Assembly (NCBI RefSeq): GCF_000495855.1
Contig: NZ_AWGF01000002.1
Location: 310,001 to 374,000, forward strand
DNA from: Asticcacaulis sp. YBE204
Lineage (GTDB): Bacteria; Pseudomonadota; Alphaproteobacteria; Caulobacterales; Caulobacteraceae
Reading direction: 5' to 3'
DNA: 64,000 nucleotides
Positions 44,401-52,205 of the stretch are shown here, in pieces. The notes under the pieces were generated by a model. That model ran no database searches. It had not been told where the DNA came from and saw nothing but the letters and a program-made list of their open reading frames with translations. The position numbers and the translations under genes are program-made. Each line of letters begins with the position of its first letter. The first letter of the stretch is position 1.

Positions 44401-44720
44401 GCCCCAATAAAATCGGAAATGGACGTGGCGCCTTCGGCCTGAACCGCGGCGATCAGCTTCGACAGGAATTTCGAGGCAAACAGCCAGACCAGAATCGGCC
44501 CCAGATAGATGGGGGCGAAGCTCCAGCCCTGCCCGGCAGCCGAGCCCACCGCGCCGTAAAAGGTCCAACTGGTGCAATAGACGCCCAAGGCCAGCGCATA
44601 GGCGGGCAAGCGAAACGGCAAAGGCGTTCCGCGTGTGGTGCGGCGTTCGGCCCAGGTGCCGACGGCGAACAGGCTTGCGACATAGATCGCCGCCGCCAGC
44701 AACAGAATAAAGCCGTTCAA
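41409..44720 (-). CDS. crbS: CrbS-type hybrid histidine kinase with SLC5 transporter domain
   Basis: A 1103-residue fusion. Residues 1 to about 510 are a sodium:solute symporter domain (13 hydrophobic helices; 'SAATGMALVETIALSTMISNDLIAPF'). A STAC-type linker and PAS domain ('NIDPGVSVIDQNLRLVAWNSRYLDLFQYP') follow. The HisKA His is near 769 ('FLAAASHDLLQPLHAARLF'), the ATPase domain includes 'LQNFVSNAVRYTARGGVLV', and a terminal receiver (about 990-1103) has Asp near 1038 ('GALIDYNLSEGADG'). This matches CrbS/MxtR, which senses acetate-related carbon flux and, with CrbR, drives acs. Its stop overlaps crbR in TTTAAA. Confidence 0.93.
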   Translation of the reverse strand: MNGFILLLAAAIYVASLFAVGTWAERRTTRGTPLPFRLPAYALALGVYCTSWTFYGAVGSAAGQGWSFAPIYLGPILVWLFASKFLSKLIAAVQAEGATSISDFIGARFGKSRGVAALVTLLALFGTIPYLALQLRSVGTSFAQVAGGDTVWPMTLTAGALGLFAILFGTRHYVASSRNAGVLYVVAAESLVKILALVAVAGFAVLAFNAAPPEVRNLGLARFSARFDPVQIDLDFVIITLVSMAAIVCLPRQFYTGVIGADRPEDAKRARGPFVGYLLATLLVIPPITLAGLTLLPSQVSHDLFVLNLPYGAGVHWLTLLVFIGGFSAATGMALVETIALSTMISNDLIAPFLLRHRTMSSAADFGRLMLWVRRISIGGVMGAALTYALWVPPTRQLAFIGLIAFAAIAQFTPALLLAVRGKVRDATAIQAGLLAGLVVWFYTLFFPTIAPEPWLSALGNGPLDPLGLFGFKGIDPLTHGVIVSLGANGLAWFVALAIGRKGPLPGFRLMPVVREGTVQNLGQLTTLTARFAGQDAVSEAFGAINTSASVDRSSARRAERLIAGVVGAPSAHAIVSSALSGTTISVEDVARLLDQSGQSLQFSKGLLAATLENIDPGVSVIDQNLRLVAWNSRYLDLFQYPPQMIRVGAPVSDLIRYNAERGECGPGEVENHVARRLEHMRRGARHSFERRRADGKVIKTVGGPMPGGGYVMCFTDITTEAAALTGLENARLELESRVEQRTAELRSVNAALARATEEKTRFLAAASHDLLQPLHAARLFTAALSEDVKGEGLALLGNVERAIDAADALLRSLLDISKLDAGGITPKPTRFDLTTLLQDLEVIFRPLAAEKGIALRLTGPAVWVESDRNLLRSILQNFVSNAVRYTARGGVLVAVRPRGNAVRIEVYDTGCGIADEDYERIFREFERLGTSGEAGIGLGLAIVERTARVLDLPVDVRSHLGRGSRFAVTLPMAVFEPAVPVQTMRKAEMARTILIVDDEPAVREAMAALLVRWRCAVRMAGDPDAAIAEAQGIDGALIDYNLSEGADGLSLIARLRAACPDLRVALVTADHGPETASACAAAGVPLFYKPLDPKVLKDWLGV

Positions 44721-44763
44721 GCGCCCATTTTCCTTTTTATGCTTGCGCCCACCTTACAAGCAA

Positions 44764-44791
44764 AAACCCCCGGCTGAAAAGCCGGGGGTTT
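44764..44791 (-). terminator. terminator of TonB receptor 2
   Basis: AAACCCCCGGCT (44764-44775) pairs perfectly with AGCCGGGGGTTT (44780-44791) around a GAAA tetraloop. On the reverse strand a TTTTT run follows. It closes the receptor transcript. Confidence 0.9.
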
Positions 44792-44828
44792 CCGTTCGAA
44801 CTATCCGTGAGGATCGTTCGGGTAGCGA

Positions 44829-47810
44829 TTACCAGGAGCGCGAAACGTTCAGGGTGAACGTACGGCCCAGGAAGTCGTACTGGCTGGTCAGAGCCGCGTT
44901 ACCAACGCGCGTGGCGGTGCCCGACGTGATGGACGGAGCCGACTCGTTGGTGATGTTACGGATGGTACCCGTAACCGACCACTTGTCGAAGCGCTTACGC
45001 AGGCTGATCGTGTGGTTGGCGTAGAACTCGGTGTGCATATCGTAGCAGTAGTTCGCTGCGGTATAGCCGAGCAGAGCGCCCGTGTAGCAGTCCGTACCGT
45101 ACCATTCACGCATCGAGGACGCGCCCACCATGCTGGTGTTCCAGTTGAGGGTGTAGTCCTTGTAGTCGAAGCGGATGTTGTTGTTCGACACGACTTCCGG
45201 CGAACCGACCCCGAAGGTCAGGTTGTCCTGAGGCGCGGCGCCCGGCAGAAGGATCTGCGTCCACTTGCGGATGAACGACGACTGGTTTTCGATACGCATC
45301 TTCACCGGACCGAAGGTGTGGTCGTAGTAGATCTTCAGATCGAAGCCACGCATGAACTGCTCGGCAATGTTGACGTAGTTGTTGTCAACTTGCTGGATCA
45401 TGTAGATCGTCGAGCTGCCCGGCGTCAGGTCACGCTTGAACAGCGTACAGAACGGCGAAGACAGGTTCGGCGAGGTATAGCAGGCGTTCAGGATGTTGGC
45501 GACGCCGAACTGAGCGACCTGGTTGTTGATCTTCGTTTCGAAGAAGTCGACCGCGACCTGGACCTTGACCGACGACGGCGTGAAGATCAGGCCGACCGTA
45601 CGGTTGTCCGAGGTTTCGGCTTGCAGGATGCCCGCACCACCGCCGGCGTAAACCGAGGCGGACGAGTAACCCGTACCGGTCGTCGGGTTGGACGAGGTGT
45701 AGGTGTCAGGGATGCCCTGAGCGGCGCAGTTGGCGCGCAGAGCCGCGTCGGTCTTCGTACCCCACTGGTAGCAGGGATCGATGGCCGTCTGAGCCGAGAA
45801 GCTGAGCAGGTCGCCGAGGAACAGTTCGTACAGGGCCGGAGCGCGGAACGAGTTGCCTTGCGAGGCGCGCAGACGCCAGGCGCTGTTGATGACCCAGTTG
45901 GCCGAGACCTTGTAGGTGTCGCTGGCGCCGTAGGAGTCGTAGTCCGAGTAACGGCCCGAAACACCGACGGTCAGGCTGTCGACGAACGGCAGACCCTTCA
46001 GGACCGGGATACCCAGTTCGTAGAAGGCTTCCTTGATCGTGTCTTCACCCTTGGTGATGACGGCGGTCGACAGACCCCAGTAGTTGCCGCGCTGAGCTTC
46101 GGTACCCGGGGTGTCGTTGATCGACTCCTTGCGGTACATGAAACCGACGGTCGCGCCGACGGTGCCGGCGGGCAGTTCGAACAGGTCACCCGAGAAGTCA
46201 GCTTCGACATACTGTTGACGGTAGGTCGTCTTGCCGTATTCGGTGAAGAACAGGAAGTCCTTCTGCGCCTGCGTGAAGTTGCCGGCCAGAACGTCCTTCG
46301 AGGTCCAGGCGATGCCGCCGGTCGGGCAGGACGTGGCCGAGATCAGAACGGCCGTGTTACAGGCCGTGGCATAGGCCGAGGTGGCCAGAACGCGGTCGTT
46401 ATAGACCGTGTCGATGCCGTAGGTGCCGACCGAGTGCGACGATTGACCGTAGACGTCCCAGGTCCAGTTCTTCAGCGTACCGAAGTCCGGGAAGATACCC
46501 TTGATACCGACGACGGCGCGACGGTAGTTGATGTCCTGAGTCGAGTTGTACGGGATGATGATGACGGGCTGCACGGCCGAGGCCGGATAGCCGTTCGGGT
46601 TGCCCGTGCGGAAGACGTTGTTCGGGTTACCGATCGCGACCGTCGGGAACAGCTGACGCCAGCTGTCCTGACGCGAGGTACGGTTGTTGAACTGGTACTC
46701 GAAGTAAACTTCGGTGTTACCCGTCAGGTCGTAGCCGCCGAAGAAGCTGATCGACTTGCGCTCGACCGGCGAAATCAGGGTCTTGGACAGCCAACGCGGA
46801 TCTTCGGTCGGGTTTTCAGCGCGCGACGCACGGGTCAGGGCCAGCCAGTTGGCGCTCTGAGCCGAGGTGTAGGTCGCGTTGACGCGGTGCAGACCGGCCA
46901 GGTCGTCGGCCAGGTAGCCGCCGCCGGCGACAGCGCCGTCCTTATAGACGTAACGACGGCCCGTACCGGTCGCGGTCATGGCGCCCGAGAAGAAGCCCAG
47001 CGTACACTTGTAGCTACCGTCCGGGTAGGTCAGGTCGAGGCGAGCGCCGGTGTTGGCGTCGGTGAAGCGGTCCTGCGGGCAGGCGAAGCTTTCGCGATCG
47101 CTGTAGCGCAGGGCGCTTTGCTTGTAGTAGTCAGCCGCGATGGCGCCGTAGAAACGGTCCGTCGTGAAGCCCTGCGAAATGTTGAAGCTGCGGGTTTCAC
47201 CGCCGCTTTCTTCCGGAAGGCTGACGAACGCCGTGGCGTTGCCGCCCGAATAGTTCTTCTTGGTGATGATGTTGACGACGCCGGCGATGGCGTCCGAACC
47301 GTAGATCGACGAAGCGCCGTCGGTCAGGATTTCGGTACGGTCGATCACCGAGTTCGGGATCGAGTTCAGGTCCGTCGGCCCGATGCGGCCACCGACGCCC
47401 GCCGGACCGACGCGACGGCCGTTCAGCAGGACGAGGGTGCGGTTGGAACCCAGACCGCGCAGCGAGATGGTGTTCGAGCCCGGACCGCCGGTGACGAGGA
47501 AGCCGGTGTAGGAGTTGTCGATCTGCGACGCCGTGGCGGCGATCGTCGAACCCTGGAGCACCTTGGTGGTGTCGGAGAGGCCGACCAGGGTGCTGCGTTC
47601 CGACGTGATGATCTGAACCGGAGAGGCCGAGGTGAATTCGGCGCGACGCAGGCGCGAACCCGTGACGACGACTTCTTCGATCTTCTCTTCTTTTTTGGCC
47701 TCAGTCGCTTCCTTTTCCGTGGTCGTGGCCTGTTGTGCCGACGCGGAAACCGCGAAGGCCGCCAGGCTCATGAACATCGTAGAAGCGAGCAATAGATTTT
47801 GTCGTTTCAA
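44829..47810 (-). CDS. large TonB-dependent receptor, TTG start
   Basis: A 993-residue outer-membrane receptor. The signal peptide starts MKRQNLLLASTMFMSLAAFAVSASA. A TonB-box-like 'EEVVVTGSRLRRAEFTSASPVQIIT' precedes the plug ('NTISLRGLGSNRTLVLLNGRRVGPAGVGG' and 'SSIYGSDAIAGVVNIITKKN'). The long barrel, with many Cys pairs in extracellular loops, ends 'FLGRTFTLNVSRSW'. This subgroup often imports peptides or carbohydrate pieces. The start is TTG at 47808-47810, with GGAGG 6 nt upstream, because the longer in-frame reading lacks a signal peptide. It is divergent from an S9 peptidase, suggesting peptide uptake. Confidence 0.9.
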   Translation of the reverse strand: MKRQNLLLASTMFMSLAAFAVSASAQQATTTEKEATEAKKEEKIEEVVVTGSRLRRAEFTSASPVQIITSERSTLVGLSDTTKVLQGSTIAATASQIDNSYTGFLVTGGPGSNTISLRGLGSNRTLVLLNGRRVGPAGVGGRIGPTDLNSIPNSVIDRTEILTDGASSIYGSDAIAGVVNIITKKNYSGGNATAFVSLPEESGGETRSFNISQGFTTDRFYGAIAADYYKQSALRYSDRESFACPQDRFTDANTGARLDLTYPDGSYKCTLGFFSGAMTATGTGRRYVYKDGAVAGGGYLADDLAGLHRVNATYTSAQSANWLALTRASRAENPTEDPRWLSKTLISPVERKSISFFGGYDLTGNTEVYFEYQFNNRTSRQDSWRQLFPTVAIGNPNNVFRTGNPNGYPASAVQPVIIIPYNSTQDINYRRAVVGIKGIFPDFGTLKNWTWDVYGQSSHSVGTYGIDTVYNDRVLATSAYATACNTAVLISATSCPTGGIAWTSKDVLAGNFTQAQKDFLFFTEYGKTTYRQQYVEADFSGDLFELPAGTVGATVGFMYRKESINDTPGTEAQRGNYWGLSTAVITKGEDTIKEAFYELGIPVLKGLPFVDSLTVGVSGRYSDYDSYGASDTYKVSANWVINSAWRLRASQGNSFRAPALYELFLGDLLSFSAQTAIDPCYQWGTKTDAALRANCAAQGIPDTYTSSNPTTGTGYSSASVYAGGGAGILQAETSDNRTVGLIFTPSSVKVQVAVDFFETKINNQVAQFGVANILNACYTSPNLSSPFCTLFKRDLTPGSSTIYMIQQVDNNYVNIAEQFMRGFDLKIYYDHTFGPVKMRIENQSSFIRKWTQILLPGAAPQDNLTFGVGSPEVVSNNNIRFDYKDYTLNWNTSMVGASSMREWYGTDCYTGALLGYTAANYCYDMHTEFYANHTISLRKRFDKWSVTGTIRNITNESAPSITSGTATRVGNAALTSQYDFLGRTFTLNVSRSW

Positions 47811-48383
47811 GGTACCCTCCGGTAATGAACTAAAGCACGTCAGACCTTTTATATCCCCTGCCGGCGGAGAGCCGGCGATATCTGAACGGGCCGAAATGGG
47901 AGCAAACGGTTTCCAGAAAAACCATTTGGCTGAAAGTTTTATATTCAACTAATTAAAAACCACAAACCCAATTACGGCCAAATTACGATAAGACTTTCCA
48001 CATGTCACAAATTTAACACGCGTTCGCTAAGAAAGCGTCAAAAATAACGCAGGTATTGGTATCTCGATACCTGAAAATTGCAAAATTTATAAAGTAATAA
48101 CAAGTAATTAAATTATATTGTCCGCCTTTTTCGCACTGCGGCATTCCCCCTTATGAATGATTGATTTCGTCATATATCGCTAAAATCGACGCCTTGTTTT
48201 CACCCGATTCACGCAACCGAATGCCCGGATTTCGCCATCTTATGATCGCATTTGACTAACGGCTGAAACGATGAATATGATGATTGCCAATGCAACCAGC
48301 AGGGCGTCGGGGGACAAGGATGCATTTTACATCGCTCCCCGCCTTTTGTTGCACGAAGTAACTCATTTTTTCGGAAGCGTAAT
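47811..48383. other. divergent regulatory region between TonB receptor and S9 peptidase
   Basis: This 573-bp spacer is the longest in the window and is AT-rich (especially 47945-48130), in contrast to its neighbours. It must contain two divergent promoters. I saw a short dyad CGCT-AAGAA-AGCG near 48027-48039 but no named operator and no credible gene. A long 5' leader for the receptor is possible. Confidence 0.5.
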
Positions 48384-50435
48384 ATGGCCCTTTTCACTAC
48401 CTTGTCGCCTTCCTACCGGGCGCTGGCCGTTGCCATTACCCTGGCAGCCGGCCCTCTGGCACCGGCGGTTCTCCTGCCGGCCATAGCCCATGCCCAGGCC
48501 ACCGCGCCGACGGCCGAAGACTTCGGGCGTCTGCCCGCGATGGACAGCCTGACCCTTTCGCCCGACGGCAAGCACATGGCGGCCCTGACGTCGCAGGACG
48601 GCAAGGCCGCGGTGATCACCGTATGGTCCACCGACGACCTGACCAAGCCCACCGGTATCGGCATCGATCCGCGTATGCGCTTCATGCGCGTGTCGTTCGT
48701 CAAGAACGAGCGTATGGCCGTCACCATGCGTCAGCTGCTCGATTACGGCTCGATGCGCAGCTACGTCTTCAAGACGGAATTCACCGACCTGAAAGGCTCC
48801 AAGTGGCTGAAGGGTGCGCCTGAGCGCCGCGCCAAGAGCGAGCAGGAAGAACTGAGCCGCGCCCTGTCGAGCGCCCGCGTCATCGACTCGCTGCCGAACG
48901 ATCCTGAAAACGTTCTGGTTCAGGGCGACGACGGCGAAATCTACAAGTCGAACCTGATGACCGGCAAATACGTCGTTCAGGAACGTATCGGCGACAAGGA
49001 CGGCAGCCTGATCTATAACCTCAAGGGGGAACTGGTCGCCAAGAACGGCGTCGAGTTCGAAACCGGCAAGGCCTATATCTCGCAGAAGTTCAAGAACCCC
49101 GAAACCGGCGCCTGGGAAGAAATCTACCGCGCCTATTTCAAGGACCGCGAACTGCCGTCGATCGTCGGCCTGACCAAGGATCCGGCCATCATCCTCGTCT
49201 CGGCGCGCCGCGGCAAGGATCATACGGGCATCTACAATTTCGACGTCCGCACCAAGCAGTTCGGTGAAGTCGCCTTCGAACATCCGACCTTCGACGCCGG
49301 CGGCGTGCAGATCGATCCGCGCAGCGGCGACGTCGTGGCCTTCGCCTATCAGGCCGACCGTCCGATGTACTACTATGTCGACGAAAAACTCGACAACACG
49401 ATGAAGACCATCGAGCAGGCGCTGGGCATCAAGACCAAGAGCGTCGACTGGAAGGATCTGGCCACGTTCAAGCCGGTCAAGATCCGCCTCTATGACGGCC
49501 CCGGCCTGTCGCTCGTCGACTGGAGCCAGGACTACAAGACCCTGATCGTCAAGAAGTCCGGCCCGGCGACCCCGCCGGAATACTATCTCTACATCGAAGG
49601 CGTCGGTATTCGTGCGATCGGCGCGGAACGCCCGTGGCTCGACACGAAGCTTCTGGGGCATGGCGATCTGGAGCAGTTCACCGCCCGTGATGGCCGTCCG
49701 ATTCCGGCGCTGGTCTATAAGCCCAATGTCGAAAAGTACGGCAAGGGCCCCTACCCGACCCTGATCGTGCCGCACGGCGGCCCGTGGGCACGCGACTATC
49801 TCGACTGGAACGTCATTTCGCCCTGGGCGCAGTACTTCGTCGCCCGCGGTTATGCCGTCGCCATGCCGCAGTATCGCGGCTCGGACGGCTGGGGCATGGC
49901 GCAGTGGAGCGCCGGCGACAGCAAGTGGGGTCAGGCCATGTCGGACGACATGGATGACGTTGCGCTGGGTATGGTCGCGCAGGGCGTGGCGGACAAGAAC
50001 CGTCTGGCCATGCACGGCTATTCGTTCGGCGGTTACTCGGCCATGGCCGCCGTCGTGCGCCCGACCCCGATCTATCAGTGTGCGATTTCCGGCGCCGGTC
50101 CCTCGTCGCCCAAGTCGATGCAGAACCGTAACGGCGACAACCGCTTCCAGCGCGAGTTCCAGCGCCCGTTCGTCGGCGGTCTGGATGCCAAGGCCAATGT
50201 CGATAAGGCCAGCATTCCGATCCTGATCTATCACGGCGACCGCGACACGAACGTCATTCCGTCGGAGTCGAAAGACTTCTACGATGCGCTGATCGCGGCC
50301 AAGAAGAAGGCCGAATACGTCTCCTTCAAGGACATGGGCCACGAATCGAATCTGTGGAACCCGGAGCATGCCGCCAAGCTGCTCACCATGGTCGACGACT
50401 TCCTCAAGAAGGATTGCAAGCCCGGCGGGCTGTAA
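48384..50435 (+). CDS. exported prolyl-oligopeptidase-family (S9) peptidase
   Basis: A 683-residue exported peptidase (signal peptide about 1-38, cleavage after AHA). A beta-propeller (about 45-400) begins 'LPAMDSLTLSPDGKHMAAL'. The hydrolase domain has the nucleophile S547 in 'MHGYSFGGYSAMAA', Asp in 'LIYHGDRDTNVIP' and His in 'KDMGHESNLWNPEHAAK'. This is the DPP/S9C type, cutting oligopeptides in the periplasm. A GGAAG site precedes the ATG. It is divergent from a large TonB receptor, which could deliver peptide substrates. A strong terminator follows. Confidence 0.93.
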   Translation: MALFTTLSPSYRALAVAITLAAGPLAPAVLLPAIAHAQATAPTAEDFGRLPAMDSLTLSPDGKHMAALTSQDGKAAVITVWSTDDLTKPTGIGIDPRMRFMRVSFVKNERMAVTMRQLLDYGSMRSYVFKTEFTDLKGSKWLKGAPERRAKSEQEELSRALSSARVIDSLPNDPENVLVQGDDGEIYKSNLMTGKYVVQERIGDKDGSLIYNLKGELVAKNGVEFETGKAYISQKFKNPETGAWEEIYRAYFKDRELPSIVGLTKDPAIILVSARRGKDHTGIYNFDVRTKQFGEVAFEHPTFDAGGVQIDPRSGDVVAFAYQADRPMYYYVDEKLDNTMKTIEQALGIKTKSVDWKDLATFKPVKIRLYDGPGLSLVDWSQDYKTLIVKKSGPATPPEYYLYIEGVGIRAIGAERPWLDTKLLGHGDLEQFTARDGRPIPALVYKPNVEKYGKGPYPTLIVPHGGPWARDYLDWNVISPWAQYFVARGYAVAMPQYRGSDGWGMAQWSAGDSKWGQAMSDDMDDVALGMVAQGVADKNRLAMHGYSFGGYSAMAAVVRPTPIYQCAISGAGPSSPKSMQNRNGDNRFQREFQRPFVGGLDAKANVDKASIPILIYHGDRDTNVIPSESKDFYDALIAAKKKAEYVSFKDMGHESNLWNPEHAAKLLTMVDDFLKKDCKPGGL

Positions 50436-50452
50436 TCCTTACCAGACAAAGG

Positions 50453-50485
50453 AAAAGCGGGCCGCGCAAACGGCCCGCTTTTTTT
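50453..50485 (+). terminator. strong terminator after the S9 peptidase gene
   Basis: AAAAGCGGGCCG (50453-50464) pairs perfectly with CGGCCCGCTTTT (50471-50482) around 6 nt and continues into TTTTTTT. Confidence 0.9.
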
Positions 50486-50508
50486 GTGCGTGGTGTCCGG
50501 TGGCTCAC

Positions 50509-52053
50509 TCAGTCCGCCGCGTGAACCTGACCGTTGGCCATGGTCTTGCGGCACAGCCAGATCGTCGGCACCAGACAGACGATGATGATCGACGACACCC
50601 GGAAGATATCGACGGTGGCCAGCAGATAGGACTGTTGCATCACCTGACGGGTGACGACCCCAACGGCCTGCGCCTGAGACATGCCCATCGCCATCGCCTG
50701 ATCGATAGCGCGGTGAAGGGTATCCAGAGGCACGATATTGGCGATATTGCCCTGAGCCTCGGTCTCGTAGCGATCCCACACCGTCGTCGCCAGAGATGCG
50801 GCGAACGAACCGGCGGTAATGCGCGCGAAGTTCGACAGGCCCGACGCTGCCGGCATCTGATGCGGCTTCACGTCGCGGAACGACAGGGTGATCATCGAGG
50901 TAAAGAACATGCTCATCGCCGCCCCCATGACGAACATCGGCACGATCAGGTTGCCGAAATCGACATCCGGCGAATAGAGCGAGCGCATATAGAACGACAG
51001 GGCGAACAGCAGCAGCGAAATCGTCGCCAGAATGCGGGCGTCCAGACGGTTCGACAGTTGGGCGATGAAAGGCGTCAGGAACACCGCCACCACGCCCGAC
51101 GGTGCGGCGGCCAGCCCGGCCCAGGTCGCCACATAGCCCATATTGGTTTGCAGCCATAGCGGCATCAGCAGGTTGTTACCGAAGAAGACCGCATAGGCGA
51201 GACAGAGCGCAATGACCCCGAACATGAAGTTGCGGCTCTTGAACAGCGACAGATCGACGACGGGGTTCTTCTCATTGAGTTCCCAGATCAGCCAGGCGAT
51301 GAAGCCGATCCCCGCCATAATCGACAGGATGACGATCTGCGGTGAGGCAAACCAGTCGGCGTCTTTACCCGTATCGAGCACCAGTTGCAGCGTGCCGACC
51401 CAGAAAACCAGCAGCGAGAACGAGATCATGTTCAGCTTGCGCGCCACGGTGGGCGTCTCGCGGTTGCGCATGAAGCTCCAGCAGATCCACGTACAGGCGA
51501 TCCCGATCGGCACATTGATCAGGAAAATCCATTCCCAGGCGAAATTATCGGAGATGTAGCCGCCGAGAATGGGCCCCAGCACCGGCGCGACCAGCGTGGT
51601 CATCGACCACACCCCCAGGGCCGTAGAGCGTTTATTAGGGGGGAAGATCATGATCAGCAGGGCCTGCGAGCCGGGGATCATCGGGCCGGACACCGCCCCT
51701 TGCAGAACGCGGAACAGGATCAGCGACGGCAGGTTCCACGCGATGCCGCACAGGAACGAGGCCAGGGTGAACAGGGCGACCGAGACGACGAAGGTCCGGA
51801 CGACGCCGAAGCGCATCATCAGCCAGCCGGTCAGCGGCACGGAAATGCCGTTGGCGACCGCAAACGAGGTGATGACCCACGTCCCCTGATCGGAGGCGAC
51901 GCCGAGGTTCCCGGCGATGGTCGGCAGGGCGACATTGGCGATGGTCGAATCGAGCACCTGCATGAAGGTGCCGAGCGCCAGCGCCACGGCGGCCAGCGCC
52001 AGAGCGCCTCCGGTCAGCGGCGCGGGCATGGTATTGGGAGGTGCTGAGGCCAT
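50509..52053 (-). CDS. emrB: EmrB-type MFS multidrug exporter (DHA2, 14 helices)
   Basis: A 514-residue inner-membrane transporter of the DHA2 drug:H+ antiporter group. The motif C region is 'QGTWVITSFAVANGISVPLTGWLMMRFG' and the N-terminal 'FMQVLDSTIANVALPTIAGNLGVASDQ' is highly typical. 'RVLQGAVSGPMIPGSQALLI' and 'APVLGPILGGYISDNFAWEWIFLINVPIG' complete the family pattern. Fourteen hydrophobic helices are visible. With EmrA and the NodT-like channel it forms a tripartite pump for hydrophobic toxins. A palindromic repeat fills the gap to emrA. Confidence 0.95.
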   Translation of the reverse strand: MASAPPNTMPAPLTGGALALAAVALALGTFMQVLDSTIANVALPTIAGNLGVASDQGTWVITSFAVANGISVPLTGWLMMRFGVVRTFVVSVALFTLASFLCGIAWNLPSLILFRVLQGAVSGPMIPGSQALLIMIFPPNKRSTALGVWSMTTLVAPVLGPILGGYISDNFAWEWIFLINVPIGIACTWICWSFMRNRETPTVARKLNMISFSLLVFWVGTLQLVLDTGKDADWFASPQIVILSIMAGIGFIAWLIWELNEKNPVVDLSLFKSRNFMFGVIALCLAYAVFFGNNLLMPLWLQTNMGYVATWAGLAAAPSGVVAVFLTPFIAQLSNRLDARILATISLLLFALSFYMRSLYSPDVDFGNLIVPMFVMGAAMSMFFTSMITLSFRDVKPHQMPAASGLSNFARITAGSFAASLATTVWDRYETEAQGNIANIVPLDTLHRAIDQAMAMGMSQAQAVGVVTRQVMQQSYLLATVDIFRVSSIIIVCLVPTIWLCRKTMANGQVHAAD

Positions 52054-52070
52054 GAGGGCGCTCCATAAGT

Positions 52071-52202
52071 TCAGCCTCCCCCCTGATATCAGGGGGGATA
52101 CCGCCGGAACGGCGGAGGGGGGTTACAGGACAGGGGTTAACCCCACCGTCTTTTTGCCGTTCGGCAAAAATCCACCTCCCCTGAGATCAGGGGAGGTGCT
52201 GA
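52071..52202. repeat. palindromic repeat element in the emrA-emrB gap
   Basis: The left end (TCAGCCTCCCCCCTGATATC) and right end (GATCAGGGGAGGTGCTGA) are near-inverse, each folding as a CCCCTGATATCAGGGG-type hairpin. An inner stem (TTTTTGCCG/CGGCAAAAA, about 52151-52170) and a GCCGGAACGGC unit are present. Layout and size match the elements at 11031-11182 and 13529-13655. Its position inside an operon suggests it does not fully block transcription. Confidence 0.8.
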
Positions 52203-52205
52203 AGA

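Noticed and set aside
45012-47795. A 927-codon open frame on the plus strand
   Set aside because: Complement of TonB receptor 2. It is rich in Arg, Val and Asp without domain structure.
48209-48397. A 62-codon reverse frame upstream of the S9 peptidase
   Set aside because: It overlaps the peptidase start and has Cys/Pro/His-rich composition unlike the neighbours.
48363-50369. A 668-codon reverse-strand frame
   Set aside because: Shadow of the S9 peptidase, whose catalytic triad is complete in the plus frame.
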